Shown: piece by piece, positions 1 through 8,849 of the stretch
How positions within the stretch are numbered: position 1 is the first letter of the stretch
Layout: each line of letters starts with the position of its first letter
From: Undibacterium sp. CCC3.4
Lineage (GTDB): Bacteria; Pseudomonadota; Gammaproteobacteria; Burkholderiales; Burkholderiaceae_D
Direction: 5' to 3'
NCBI RefSeq assembly: GCF_034347425.1
Contig: NZ_CP133779.1
Coordinates: 496,001-560,000 of the forward strand
DNA: 64,000 nucleotides
Program-made: the position numbers and the translations under genes
The notes under the pieces: model-generated
Told to the model about the DNA's origin: nothing
What the model saw: the letters and a program-made list of their open reading frames with translations, nothing else
The model's database searches: none

Positions 1-358
1 CATCGTTGCTGCTACCTGAGCGCTCAGAACTCGATGGCTGTGGCGCGGCACAGCGTCCGGCTAATTCGCGCAGCGGTTTGATCTGCGCCATGCCGGCCTC
101 CAGCGATTGGTGCGCCGCTGGTGTGACTGGTGTGACTGGTGTGACTGGTGTGGTCGGTATAATCGGTGTGGTCGGCTTAACCGGGGTGACAGGAATCAAC
201 GGCGTCAGCGTTTCCGGCAGCCCGCTGACTACGCCATTTTCGACATGGGCCATCGGGACACTGGTGATGCCGACGACAGGTGCAGGAGCGACGTTGGTGT
301 CGCCGCCGCCGCAGGCTGCCAACAAACTCAGAGAGAACAAGGGAAGTAAAGTTTTCAT
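1..358 (-). CDS. Thr/Pro-rich lipoprotein, partial (3' end outside window)
   Basis: The reading frame starts at the ATG at 358-356 and runs off the left edge of the window. The protein begins MKTLLPLFSLSLLAACGGG, a type II signal peptide with lipobox LAAC, so it should be a lipid-anchored envelope protein. After the Cys-Gly-Gly-Gly start of the mature part comes a linker of repeated Thr-Pro-Val units (three perfect 9-bp repeats plus degenerate ones, around 119-175). Then follows LRELAGRCAAPQP, which resembles SLANQCATPRAG near the start of the mature domain of the next protein downstream in the window (the S41 protease). I infer that it is the N-terminus of a second S41-type lipoprotein, but the catalytic part is not in the window. 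Frames on the plus strand here are shadows. Confidence 0.65.
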   Translation of the reverse strand, partial: MKTLLPLFSLSLLAACGGGDTNVAPAPVVGITSVPMAHVENGVVSGLPETLTPLIPVTPVKPTTPIIPTTPVTPVTPVTPAAHQSLEAGMAQIKPLRELAGRCAAPQPSSSERSGSSND

Positions 359-457
359 CGACAGACTCCATGTGGTTGGTGTCATTCAAGTCTATCGAAA
401 TAAAAATTGCTTCGGTGGTCAGTGCTAGCCGCTAAGTTTGCAGCTTTCGTCCATTTT

Positions 458-1906
458 TCAGCGCCCGCTCAGAATCCGCATTTCCGAGCTAGGCGGCCGT
501 ACCAAACGGTAACTCGCTGCGCTGACTGCCGCAGTTGTAGCGGCAGGTGCGATGGGACAAACCGCATTTTGACGATAGGCCAGCGCAGTTTTCAACAAGG
601 CTTCGGCGGTATCGCCGCGTTGGTGTGTGAAGTCGTCGGCGACCGCGCAGGTCGGTGCGAAGCCATCGGCATAATCGGCCAGCAATTTATCGTTGACCCC
701 TTTGAATTGAATCGCAAAGTAAGTCCAGCCACAGTTATCTTGCGGGACAAAGCCATACGGTTTGCCACGCGTGGCAGCACCGATCAAATCTACCTTCACA
801 TCGACGCCACGTAAGCTGTTAATCACCGATTCACTGGCCGAAGCCGTGCCGCGGGTAACGAGTAAGCTGACATGTTTCAGATTCAAAGTCGGCAGGGCTA
901 AACCGGCGACCGTGCTGGAATAAAATGGGTAGCTGGTGTTTTGCGCCGTCTGCTTATCGTTGTAAGTCAGCTTTTCAAAGATGCGCGCATGGGTCGAACT
1001 TGGTCCGGCCACCATGTAAGCCAGTTCACTGGCGATATATAGCAAACCACCACCGTTGTAGCGCAGATCGATGATCAGATCGGTCACGCCGGCAGCCTTG
1101 AGTTGGCTGATCGCCGCACTCAATTCTGCTTCTGATTTGGCGATGTGGCTGTCAAAAATAAAATAGCCGACCGCGCCGCTGGCAGTCTGCAGCACACTGA
1201 CATTGTTGACTGTCGCCAGCGGATAAATCGCCGGCGTCAAGCTGACTGCGGCCTTGCCTTTGAAGGTCAACACATGGGCGGCTACACTGCTGGGTGCCAG
1301 CGCCTCATTGAGCTTGGCGATGCCAGCCGTACTGTTGTCATTGATGAAATCGATGCCATCGATAATGCTGAGTTGGTCACCGCGAACTATGCCAAGCAAG
1401 GCCGCCGGCGAAGCCGCAGCCACACCGGCGACGATCCAGTTTCGCGGCGGCGCGCTGCTCTGGGCAGCCCATTGTATGCCGTAATCTTGCGCGATACCGG
1501 CACTGGCCGCGGCCCACGAAGCACTGGTCTGCGACCAATGAAATTGGTCGACGGCGGTACCGCTGGCCGTAACGGCCATGGTTTTGAGTGCATCAAAATA
1601 AGTTTGCGGTGAACTGTAAGTAGCCGGCATCAAATTGCTCGGCACATCGGTGTACCAAAGATAGGTTTCATCGACGAACGAGCGCAAGTAGGCTTTTTCA
1701 GTCGCGGCGCTGGCGGCCACATCAATCGTACCGGCGCGCGGCGTGGCGCATTGATTAGCCAGACTCGCGGCCGATGGCAAGCCGCTGCTGCCGGACGCTG
1801 CCGAACTGGAACTGGAACCACCACTGCCACCACCACCACCACCACCACCACCACCACAGGCAGTCAGAAGAGCGGCGAGACACAGCGGAACAAAGAGAAT
1901 TTTCAT
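458..1906 (-). CDS. S41 family peptidase, lipoprotein
   Basis: This is a 482-residue protein of the C-terminal processing peptidase (S41) family, predicted to act in the periplasm as a membrane-anchored serine protease. I chose the ATG at 1906 because it opens directly on a lipoprotein signal, MKILFVPLCLAALLTAC, whereas the longer frame adds 18 residues without a signal. The Cys is followed by ten glycines, encoded by ten CCA units on the plus strand (1827-1856), and a Ser-rich linker. A PDZ-like segment (VAGVAAASPAALLGIVRGD) is followed by the S41 core with LIIDLRYNGGG and the nucleophile region RGTASASESVINSL. A downstream Lys in TRGKPYGF fits the Ser/Lys dyad. It is about 100 bp upstream of the partial lipoprotein gene on the same strand. 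The physiological substrate is unknown. Confidence 0.82.
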   Translation of the reverse strand: MKILFVPLCLAALLTACGGGGGGGGGGSGGSSSSSAASGSSGLPSAASLANQCATPRAGTIDVAASAATEKAYLRSFVDETYLWYTDVPSNLMPATYSSPQTYFDALKTMAVTASGTAVDQFHWSQTSASWAAASAGIAQDYGIQWAAQSSAPPRNWIVAGVAAASPAALLGIVRGDQLSIIDGIDFINDNSTAGIAKLNEALAPSSVAAHVLTFKGKAAVSLTPAIYPLATVNNVSVLQTASGAVGYFIFDSHIAKSEAELSAAISQLKAAGVTDLIIDLRYNGGGLLYIASELAYMVAGPSSTHARIFEKLTYNDKQTAQNTSYPFYSSTVAGLALPTLNLKHVSLLVTRGTASASESVINSLRGVDVKVDLIGAATRGKPYGFVPQDNCGWTYFAIQFKGVNDKLLADYADGFAPTCAVADDFTHQRGDTAEALLKTALAYRQNAVCPIAPAATTAAVSAASYRLVRPPSSEMRILSGR

Positions 1907-2002
1907 GAATGGGCAATCTGGCAGCAATGCGTCGATGTCAGGACAAGTGCCCTGATGCAAAGTTAATTGTATAGCAATCTATCGAGTGTATCGCGCGTCA
2001 GG

Positions 2003-2043
2003 CAAAAAAAATTGCCCTCGCTACAACAGTAGGCGAGGGCAAT
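2003..2043 (-). terminator. Rho-independent terminator of purM
   Basis: An 11-bp perfect stem (ATTGCCCTCGC at 2011-2021 with GCGAGGGCAAT at 2033-2043) has an 11-nt loop. On the minus strand it is followed by a run of eight T (A-run 2003-2010 on the plus strand). It lies just past the purM stop codon. Confidence 0.85.
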
Positions 2044-2082
2044 CTTTGTGTGCGCTGACTGCCGCACACGAACTGAATTAAA

Positions 2083-3126
2083 TTAAATCACGATGGTCTG
2101 ATGCTCAGCACCGACACGCGCACGGATTTCGCCGATGCGGCTGACCGTCTCGCCGGAAGCCGTGAGATGAGCGATGGCTGCGTCAGCCTGATCGGCGGCG
2201 ACGATGACAACCATGCCGATACCGCAGTTGAACACCCGGTGCATTTCCGCATCGGCGACGCCGCCATGCTGCTGCAACCAGGTAAACAACGGTGGCATGA
2301 CCCAACTGTCTTTATGTAATACGGCGGTGAGCGTATCACCCAACACGCGCGGCACATTTTCGACCAAGCCACCGCCGGTGATATGCGCCATGCCTTTGAC
2401 TTCCATCGCTTCGAGCAGCGCCAGCAGCGGCTTCACATAGATACGCGTCGGTGCCATGAGCGTGTCGCCCAGCGTGCGGCCATGGAAATCGCCTTGCAGA
2501 TCAGGTTGGGCCACTTCGATGATCTTACGGACCAAGGAAAAACCATTGGAGTGAATACCGGAGGAAGCCAAACCGAGGATCACATCACCGGGCATGATTT
2601 TGCTGCCATCGATGATTTTCGATTTTTCCACGGCACCGACGGCGAAACCGGCTAAATCGTATTCACCGTTCGGGTACATACTCGGCATTTCAGCCGTTTC
2701 GCCGCCGATGAGAGCGCAACCGGCTTGCTCGCAACCGAAGGCGACACCCTTGATGACGGCAGTGGCAGTGGCGACATCGAGTTTGCCGCAAGCGAAATAA
2801 TCGAGGAAAAACAAGGGTTCGGCACCCTGCACCAGAATATCATTGACACTCATGGCGACCAGATCGATGCCGACCGTATCGTGTTTATTGAGATGAAACG
2901 CCAGCTTGAGCTTGGTGCCGACACCATCGGTACCGGAAACCAGCACCGGTTCTTTGAATTTTTTGCTGACTTCAAACATGGCGCCGAAACCGCCAATGCC
3001 AGCCATGACGCCTTCGCGCATTGTGCGTTTGGCAAAAGGTTTGATGGCATCGACCAAGGCGTCGCCGGCGACCATATCGACACCAGCGTCGGCGTAAGAG
3101 AGAGAAACAGAAGGAGAAGTGCTCAT
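2083..3126 (-). CDS. purM: Phosphoribosylformylglycinamidine cyclo-ligase (AIR synthetase)
   Basis: PurM catalyses the ATP-dependent ring closure of FGAM to aminoimidazole ribotide, the fifth step of de novo purine synthesis, in the cytoplasm. The 347-residue length matches the family. Characteristic segments are [13 protein letters not shown] (about residues 65-77), the ATP-binding region around [18 protein letters not shown] (93-110), [18 protein letters not shown] (141-158), [16 protein letters not shown] and the C-terminal [13 protein letters not shown]. The gene stands alone with its own terminator downstream. It is divergent from the perM/hda operon across about 160 bp, the usual betaproteobacterial arrangement. 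Confidence 0.97.
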   Translation of the reverse strand: MSTSPSVSLSYADAGVDMVAGDALVDAIKPFAKRTMREGVMAGIGGFGAMFEVSKKFKEPVLVSGTDGVGTKLKLAFHLNKHDTVGIDLVAMSVNDILVQGAEPLFFLDYFACGKLDVATATAVIKGVAFGCEQAGCALIGGETAEMPSMYPNGEYDLAGFAVGAVEKSKIIDGSKIMPGDVILGLASSGIHSNGFSLVRKIIEVAQPDLQGDFHGRTLGDTLMAPTRIYVKPLLALLEAMEVKGMAHITGGGLVENVPRVLGDTLTAVLHKDSWVMPPLFTWLQQHGGVADAEMHRVFNCGIGMVVIVAADQADAAIAHLTASGETVSRIGEIRARVGAEHQTIVI

Positions 3127-3217
3127 GATAGTCGTCAGTAGGGGCTTGAGGCGGTAAAATAGAGGAAGGGCCGGAAAAACGCCGGCAACAACGCTATTTT
3201 AACAAAATGACCGCATC

Positions 3218-3247
3218 TTGACCGATATTTGGACAAGACGTGATAAA
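3218..3247 (+). promoter_or_regulatory. Putative sigma70 promoter for the perM-hda-pcnB run
   Basis: TTGACC (3218-3223) is followed 18 bp later by GATAAA (3242-3247), about 40 bp before the perM-like start. The -35 is a 5/6 match and the -10 a 4/6 match to consensus. This is an inference from sequence alone. Confidence 0.4.
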
Positions 3248-3285
3248 ACAATGATTTTACTGACTTTCATTCCGACTCTCTGACC

Positions 3286-4371
3286 ATGCCTTTTTCTTTT
3301 TCAAGCGAACAAAAACAATCGCTGCTGTGGCTGCTGCTCGGTGCCGCTCTGCTGAGCTTGTTCGCTTTACTCGGCCCGGTACTGATGCCCTTCATCGTCT
3401 CGGCGATTCTGGCTTACGTGCTCAACCCTTGGGTCGACAAACTGTGCGCGCTGCGGCTGCGCCGCTTGCGTCTGCCGCGCGCCGTGGCGGCGAGCTTGCT
3501 GATCGTATTCGTCATGGCGTCGGGCTTGGCGATGCTGCTCATTATCGTGCCTATCCTGCAGCAGGAAGCACCGCAGTTACAAGCCCAAATTCCACGCTTC
3601 TTCGACAAGTTTGATCAAGTCATCGCCCCCCTGCTGGCCAAATATGGCTACACCATCCGCCTCGACAGTACCGGCATCAAAGCCTTGTTAGCCGAACAAA
3701 TGGCCGGCAGCGGCGATGTCATCGGCAAAGCCATCCTCTCCTCGATCCGCGTCGGCGGTACGGCAGTGCTCGGCATGGTTGCCAATCTGTTGTTAATTCC
3801 CATCGTTTTATTTTATTTGTTGCTCGATTGGCATCCATTGATGCAGCGACTGGCGAATTTCATCCCGCGCCGCTTTGTGCACGGTGCCACCGCTGCCATC
3901 ATCGAAGTTGATGATATCTTGGCGCAATACTTGCGCGGCCAAATTCTGGTCATGTTGGTCTTGGCGGCCTATTATTCGATCGCACTGTCGATCGCGCGCT
4001 TCGATCTGGCCTTACCAGTCGGTCTCATCACCGGTTTTTTGGTGTTCATTCCCTACCTCGGTTATGGCTTGGGCTTGGCGCTGGCCTTGGTTGGCGCGAT
4101 TTTACAGTTCAACGGCTTCGAGGGTTTGCTCGCGGTCGCGATCATTTACGGCATCGGCCAAGTGCTGGAATCATTTTTCCTCACCCCGCGCTTGGTCGGC
4201 GAACGGATCGGTCTGAACCCGCTGACGGTAATTTTCGCCCTGATGGCGTTCGGCCAGTTATTCGGCTTCATCGGCGTGCTGGTGGCCTTACCGGCCTCGG
4301 CCATTATTTCCGTCGCCGTGAAACACTTACGCATTGCCTACCTTAACAGCTCTTTTTATCGCCAGTCATGA
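3286..4371 (+). CDS. AI-2E / PerM family transporter
   Basis: This is a 361-residue polytopic inner-membrane protein of the AI-2E exporter (PF01594/PerM/YdiK) family. Hydrophobic helices lie at the N-terminus (LWLLLGAALLSLFALLGPVL), around residues 70-95, and in a large C-terminal block. The family's conserved C-terminal regions are present as PYLGYGLGLALALVGAILQF and LTPRLVGERIGLNPL. Members export varied small molecules or work as Na+/H+ antiporters, so the substrate cannot be read from sequence. The stop codon overlaps the hda start (ATGA), implying translational coupling. This perM-hda neighbourhood is conserved in betaproteobacteria. Confidence 0.88.
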   Translation: MPFSFSSEQKQSLLWLLLGAALLSLFALLGPVLMPFIVSAILAYVLNPWVDKLCALRLRRLRLPRAVAASLLIVFVMASGLAMLLIIVPILQQEAPQLQAQIPRFFDKFDQVIAPLLAKYGYTIRLDSTGIKALLAEQMAGSGDVIGKAILSSIRVGGTAVLGMVANLLLIPIVLFYLLLDWHPLMQRLANFIPRRFVHGATAAIIEVDDILAQYLRGQILVMLVLAAYYSIALSIARFDLALPVGLITGFLVFIPYLGYGLGLALALVGAILQFNGFEGLLAVAIIYGIGQVLESFFLTPRLVGERIGLNPLTVIFALMAFGQLFGFIGVLVALPASAIISVAVKHLRIAYLNSSFYRQS

Positions 4372-5042
4372 GGCAATTACTATTAGATCTTGATGCGCAA
4401 AAACTGCCATCGCTGACCACCTTCGTGGTCGGACAAAACGCTGAACTCGCGCAATTGCTCGATTTATTTTCCCAGCGTATCGCCAGCCAGTATGGCGAGC
4501 GCTCGGTCTATTTATGGGGTCAGGCCGGGGCCGGTAAAACACATTTACTACATGCCTTGGCCGATGATGGCGCGGCGCGTTACATTCCTTTCAATGCCCC
4601 CGAGAGCGCGTTCGACTTCAGCGAAGAGGTCAGCCTCTACCTGATTGACGATTGTGATTTACTCTCGCCGCTCAATCAGATCGCCGCATTCAATCTGTTC
4701 AATGAGGCGCGCGCCCATGGTGGCTTTCTGATTGCGGCCGGTAATCACCCGCCAATGATACTCACGGTACGCGACGATTTACGCACGCGTTTGGGCTGGG
4801 GCTTGATTTATCAGCTGCACGGACTGACCGACGAAGATAAAATCGACGCTTTGGAGCGTTCTGCGCATGCGCGTGGCATTCAATTGTCTGCCGGCGTGTT
4901 ACCCTACCTGATTACGCACTATCAGCGCGACATGAGTTCGCTGTCGGCCATGCTCGATCACCTCGACCATTACTCATTGGTGACGAAACGGCCGATCACT
5001 CTGCCGCTGCTGCGCGAATTAATGCTGCAACAACAGCCCTGA
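4368..5042 (+). CDS. hda: DnaA regulatory inactivator Hda
   Basis: This DnaA-related AAA+ protein of 224 residues is expected to act with the DNA-loaded beta clamp to stimulate ATP hydrolysis by DnaA and so limit re-initiation. The N-terminal QLLLDL (residues 3-8) fits a clamp-binding motif. The Walker A variant GQAGAGKTH is at 51-59 and Walker B-like YLIDD at 91-95. An arginine-rich sensor region (VRDDLRTRLGWGL) and the DnaA-type lid helices follow. It lacks the DnaA domain IV DNA-binding region, which distinguishes it from DnaA itself. The start overlaps the perM-like stop codon by 4 bp and the HAD gene follows after 14 bp, so all are probably one transcript. Confidence 0.93.
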   Translation: MRQLLLDLDAQKLPSLTTFVVGQNAELAQLLDLFSQRIASQYGERSVYLWGQAGAGKTHLLHALADDGAARYIPFNAPESAFDFSEEVSLYLIDDCDLLSPLNQIAAFNLFNEARAHGGFLIAAGNHPPMILTVRDDLRTRLGWGLIYQLHGLTDEDKIDALERSAHARGIQLSAGVLPYLITHYQRDMSSLSAMLDHLDHYSLVTKRPITLPLLRELMLQQQP

Positions 5043-5056
5043 ACAAGAACCGGAAC

Positions 5057-5731
5057 ATGCGCGACTTAGCCTTATTCGACCTCGACCACACCCTGCTCCC
5101 CATCGATTCCGATTATGAATGGGGGCAGTTTTTATGCCGCGTCGGCGCCGTCGACGCCGCGCTTTTCGCCGCCCGCAATGCCACTTTCTTCGCCCAATAC
5201 CAGGCTGGTACGCTCGACCCGGTCGAGTATCTGGAGTTCGCACTCGGCACGCTGGCACAGTTTCCACGCCCGCGACTCGATCAGTTGCACGCGCAATTCA
5301 TGCAAGAAGTGATACAGCCGGCGCTGCTGCCGGCCGCGTTCGACTTGCTGCAGCGGCATCGCGATGAGGATGATCTCATCGCCATCATCACCGCCACCAA
5401 CCGCTTCGTGACCGCACCGATCGCCGCCGCGCTCGGGGTTACGCATTTGCTGGCGGCCGAACCGGAAGGCTATGAAACCGGTACGCTGAGCGGAAAACTG
5501 CTCGGCGTGCCGACTTCCGGGCGCGGTAAAGTAATCCACCTGCACGACTGGTTAGCCAGCCGCGGCACCAGCTTGGAGGCTTTCCCGCGCAGTTATTTTT
5601 ACAGCGATTCGCACAACGATATCCCTTTACTCGAGGTCGTGACCAATCCGGTCGCCACCAACCCGAATGCCAGTTTGCGCGCCCATGCGTTGGCACACGG
5701 CTGGCCTCAAATCAACCTGTACCCGCAATGA
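5057..5731 (+). CDS. HAD-IB family hydrolase (SerB-like phosphatase)
   Basis: This is a cytoplasmic HAD-superfamily phosphatase of 224 residues, subfamily IB. Motif I is DLDHT (residues 8-12, nucleophile Asp8 and acid/base Asp10), motif II includes ITATNRF, and motif III/IV is YSDSHNDIPLL near residue 190. Family members dephosphorylate phosphoserine or small phosphorylated metabolites; this orthologue next to pcnB is usually annotated only as HAD-IB hydrolase, and the substrate is unproven. The stop codon overlaps the pcnB start (ATGA), indicating coupling. Confidence 0.9.
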   Translation: MRDLALFDLDHTLLPIDSDYEWGQFLCRVGAVDAALFAARNATFFAQYQAGTLDPVEYLEFALGTLAQFPRPRLDQLHAQFMQEVIQPALLPAAFDLLQRHRDEDDLIAIITATNRFVTAPIAAALGVTHLLAAEPEGYETGTLSGKLLGVPTSGRGKVIHLHDWLASRGTSLEAFPRSYFYSDSHNDIPLLEVVTNPVATNPNASLRAHALAHGWPQINLYPQ

Positions 5732-7086
5732 TCAAGAAATTTATTCGCAAAATCCTCGGCGTGAGTAATCCGACTGAGTCTGGCCAAGCCAACCGCAAGC
5801 CGACCGTACTCTCGGCCAAAGAACACGGCATCAACCCGCAGTTGGTGTCGGCCAATGCGCTGCGTGTGACGCAAACGCTGCAAGACAATGGCTATAAGGC
5901 TTTCGTGGTCGGCGGCGCGGTGCGTGATTTACTCACCGGCGTCAAGCCCAAAGATTTCGACATCGCCACCAATGCCACGCCGGAACAAGTCAAACGCCTG
6001 TTCCGCCGCGCCTTCATCATCGGCCGACGGTTTCAAATCGTGCATGTGATGTTCGGCCAGGATTTGCTCGAAGTGACCACCTTCCGCGGTCCATCCAACG
6101 AAGCGGCACCGAAAGACGAGCATGGCCGCGTCTTGCGTGACAATACCTTCGGCGAACAACACGACGATGCCGTGCGCCGCGACTTCACCGTCAATGCCAT
6201 GTATTACGATCCAGCTACCGAAACCGTGCTCGATTATCACGGCGGTATGAAAGACATACGCAAAAAAGTCTTGCGCATCATCGGCGTGGCCGAAGCGCGC
6301 TATCGTGAAGATCCGGTACGCATGCTGCGCGTGGTCCGCTTTGCCGCCAAATTACAATTCAGTATCGATGCTGCGACCCGTGCGCCGATCGCCGTCATGG
6401 CACCTTTGATCAATAATGTGCCGGCCGCGCGCGTGTTCGATGAAATGCTCAAACTGCTGACCAGCGGTCATGCGATGGCTTGCCTGCAGCAATTGCGCAA
6501 AGAAGGCTTGCATCATGGTTTGATGCCGCTGCTCGACGTGGTGCTGGAACAACCGCATGGCGAAAAATTCGTCACGCTGGCACTGGCCAATACCGATGAA
6601 CGCGTCTTGCAAGGCAAACCGGTGTCACCAAGCTTCCTGTTCGCCGCCCTGCTGTGGCACCAAGTGGTGGAAAAATGGGATGCCTACAAAGCCGCCGGTG
6701 AATTCTCGATACCGGCACTGCACTTAGCCGCCGACGATGTACTCAATACTCAAACCGATGCACTGGCCATACAGCGTAAGGTCGGCGCTGATATGCGCGA
6801 CATCTGGGCGATGCAGCCGCGCTTTGAAAAACGGATCGGCAAAACGCCGTACAAAGTGCTTGAGCATCCGCGCCTGCGCGCCGGTTACGATTTTCTGTTA
6901 TTGCGCTGCGCTTGCGGTGAAATCGAGGCCGAAATCGGTACTTGGTGGACTGATTTCATCAACGGCAATGAAGACCAGCGCGAACAGTTAATTCAGAGTA
7001 AACCGAAAACACCGGCCGCCGCCGGTCCGGCCAAAAAACGCAAGCCGCGCCGCCGCAGCCCGGCCGCCAGCACGCCGGCAGAATGA
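5728..7086 (+). CDS. pcnB: Poly(A) polymerase I
   Basis: PcnB adds 3' poly(A) tails to RNA and so promotes exonucleolytic decay. It is a class II nucleotidyltransferase of 452 residues. The head domain shows VVGGAVRDLLTG (60-71) and the catalytic Asp pair in KDFDIATNATPEQVK (75-89), followed by RRFQIVHV and RRDFTVNAMYYDP. The neck-region signature REDPVRMLRVVRFAAKL separates poly(A) polymerase from plain tRNA nucleotidyltransferase with HD domains. The C-terminal tail is basic (KKRKPRRRS), as usual for RNA-binding poly(A) polymerases. It overlaps the HAD gene upstream and folK downstream by 4 bp each; pcnB-folK adjacency is widely conserved in proteobacteria. Confidence 0.95.
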   Translation: MIKKFIRKILGVSNPTESGQANRKPTVLSAKEHGINPQLVSANALRVTQTLQDNGYKAFVVGGAVRDLLTGVKPKDFDIATNATPEQVKRLFRRAFIIGRRFQIVHVMFGQDLLEVTTFRGPSNEAAPKDEHGRVLRDNTFGEQHDDAVRRDFTVNAMYYDPATETVLDYHGGMKDIRKKVLRIIGVAEARYREDPVRMLRVVRFAAKLQFSIDAATRAPIAVMAPLINNVPAARVFDEMLKLLTSGHAMACLQQLRKEGLHHGLMPLLDVVLEQPHGEKFVTLALANTDERVLQGKPVSPSFLFAALLWHQVVEKWDAYKAAGEFSIPALHLAADDVLNTQTDALAIQRKVGADMRDIWAMQPRFEKRIGKTPYKVLEHPRLRAGYDFLLLRCACGEIEAEIGTWWTDFINGNEDQREQLIQSKPKTPAAAGPAKKRKPRRRSPAASTPAE

Positions 7087-7568
7087 TTACCACGTATATC
7101 GGAATCGGTGCCAATCTCGGTGCCGCCGCCGACATGGTGACGCATGCCTTGGCCGAACTGGCACGCTTGCCCGGCGTACAGCTGCTGCAGGCTTCGCCGC
7201 GTTACGCCAGTGCACCGGTCGACGCCGTCGGTGATGATTACGTTAATGCCGTCGCCGCCTGCGCTACCACGCTGAGCGCCGAGGCTTTGTTAGCGAGCTT
7301 GCAGGCGCTGGAACTGGCTTGCGGCCGCGAACGCTCATATCGCAATGCCCCACGCACGCTCGACCTCGACATTCTGCTCTACGGCCAGCAGCACATCGTC
7401 AGCGCACACTTAGTTGTGCCGCATCCGCGCCTGTGTCAGCGCGCCTTCGTGCTACGGCCTTTGCTCGATCTGGCACCGGATATTGTCATCCCCGGGCAAG
7501 GCCCGGCACAAAGCTTTTTGGCCGGCGTCGCCTCGCAACGTATTCGCCTGCTTGAGCGCGCACACTGA
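7083..7568 (+). CDS. folK: 2-amino-4-hydroxy-6-hydroxymethyldihydropteridine pyrophosphokinase
   Basis: HPPK transfers pyrophosphate from ATP to 6-hydroxymethyl-dihydropterin in folate synthesis. The protein has 161 residues, the normal length. Signatures are the N-terminal YIGIGANLG, the pterin-side RYASAPVD, the metal/ATP motif NAPRTLDLDILLYG, and VPHPRLCQRAFVLRPL. It starts inside the last codons of pcnB (4-bp overlap) and is the last gene of the tightly coupled run. About 30 bp separate it from the next, membrane-protein gene. Confidence 0.95.
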   Translation: MITTYIGIGANLGAAADMVTHALAELARLPGVQLLQASPRYASAPVDAVGDDYVNAVAACATTLSAEALLASLQALELACGRERSYRNAPRTLDLDILLYGQQHIVSAHLVVPHPRLCQRAFVLRPLLDLAPDIVIPGQGPAQSFLAGVASQRIRLLERAH

Positions 7569-7598
7569 ATTTCCTCCACCAACCGGCAAGGCCCGCAC

Positions 7599-7946
7599 AT
7601 GCACATCCCCGTAATCTGGCAAACTGTAGGCTTGCTGGCTCTGTCAAATGTCTTCATGACTGTGGCGTGGTACGGCCATCTTAAAAATCTGGCCGGCAAG
7701 GCTTGGTGGGTCGCCGCACTGATCAGTTGGAGCATCGCGCTATTTGAATACTTGTTACAAGTACCGGGCAACCGTATCGGCTACACCGAATACAGCTTGG
7801 CGCAGTTGAAGATTTTGCAGGAAGTGATCACGCTCGTGGTATTTGTGCCGTTTGCCATGCTGTATATGGATCAGCCGTTCAAACTCGACTTTGTTTGGGC
7901 CGGGCTGTGCATGGTCGGCGCCGTATATTTTATTTTCAGAAACTGA
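7599..7946 (+). CDS. DMT/DUF486 family small membrane protein
   Basis: This 115-residue protein with four predicted helices belongs to the DUF486 group of small drug/metabolite-transporter-like proteins. Helix-forming stretches are TVGLLALSNVFMTVAWYGHL, WWVAALISWSIALFEYLLQV, ITLVVFVPFAMLYM and FVWAGLCMVGAVYFIF. The central motif NRIGYTEYSLAQLKILQEV is typical of the family. No substrate is established. It lies between folK and panB and may be read through from the pcnB-folK transcript. Confidence 0.85.
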   Translation: MHIPVIWQTVGLLALSNVFMTVAWYGHLKNLAGKAWWVAALISWSIALFEYLLQVPGNRIGYTEYSLAQLKILQEVITLVVFVPFAMLYMDQPFKLDFVWAGLCMVGAVYFIFRN

Positions 7947-8034
7947 GCTGTGCCCAGCGCGCACATCGAAGGTAAGCAATCAACCGCTGTCAGATCATAA
8001 ACAAACCGACGACAGCATTACTTTGGAGTAGATA

Positions 8035-8847
8035 ATGGCTAACTATTTGGAAGACCGCAAAGCGGTCAGCGTTCCATCCCTGCTGCAGATGCGCGCACAG
8101 GGTGACAAAATCACCATGCTCACCTGTTATGACGCCAGCTTTGCGGCGCTGATGGATCGTTGTGGCGTCGAGGTTTTGCTGATCGGTGATTCACTCGGCA
8201 TGGTTTGTCAGGGGCATAACTCGACCCTGCCGGTGACGCTGGCCGATATTGCCTACCATACCGCAGCGGTGGCACGTGGTAACAACAAAGCCTTGCTGGT
8301 GGCCGATATGCCGTTCGGCAGTTATGCCACTCCCGAGGCCGCCTATGCCAATGCCGTACAACTGGTACAAGCCGGTGCCCAAATGGTAAAACTCGAAGGC
8401 GGCACCTGGCTGGTGCCGGTAATTCGTTTTCTTACCGAGCGCGCGATTCCGGTGTGCGCCCACCTCGGTTTGACACCGCAATCGGTGCATCAACTCGGTG
8501 GTTATAAAGTGCAAGGCAAAACCTCGGCAGCGGCCGATTTACTCAAAGCCGAAGCACTGGCAGTACAAGCGGCCGGGGCGACGCTGCTGGTGCTCGAAGC
8601 CATTCCTGCAGCCTTAGGCAAGGAAGTCACCGACAGCCTGAGCATTCCTACCATCGGCATTGGGGCTGGCGTCGATTGCTCCGGCCAAGTATTGGTCATG
8701 CATGACTTGCTCGGCGTCTTCCCCGGCCATAAGGCGCGTTTCGTGAAAAACTTCATGGATGGCCAAACCAGCATCGATGCGGCCGTGCTGGCCTACGTCA
8801 GCGCCGTAAAACAGCAGAGCTTTCCGGCCGCTGAACACAGCTTCTGA
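8035..8847 (+). CDS. panB: 3-methyl-2-oxobutanoate hydroxymethyltransferase
   Basis: PanB uses methylene-tetrahydrofolate to convert ketoisovalerate to ketopantoate, the first committed step of pantothenate/CoA synthesis. It is 270 residues long, the normal length. Recognisable parts are the N-terminal [10 protein letters not shown], the Mg-binding [29 protein letters not shown], the general-base segment LLVLEAIP and the late PTIGIGAG. The start is preceded by TTTGGAGTAGATA, a good ribosome binding site. It is only 2 bp from the ABC permease gene downstream, so the two are probably co-transcribed, although no metabolic link is obvious apart from a shared transcript. Confidence 0.96.
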   Translation: MANYLEDRKAVSVPSLLQMRAQGDKITMLTCYDASFAALMDRCGVEVLLIGDSLGMVCQGHNSTLPVTLADIAYHTAAVARGNNKALLVADMPFGSYATPEAAYANAVQLVQAGAQMVKLEGGTWLVPVIRFLTERAIPVCAHLGLTPQSVHQLGGYKVQGKTSAAADLLKAEALAVQAAGATLLVLEAIPAALGKEVTDSLSIPTIGIGAGVDCSGQVLVMHDLLGVFPGHKARFVKNFMDGQTSIDAAVLAYVSAVKQQSFPAAEHSF

Positions 8848-8849
8848 AC

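Noticed and set aside
119..157. GTGTGACTG direct repeats considered as a CRISPR-like or regulatory array
   Set aside because: They are in-frame Thr-Pro-Val codons of the minus-strand lipoprotein with no spacers.
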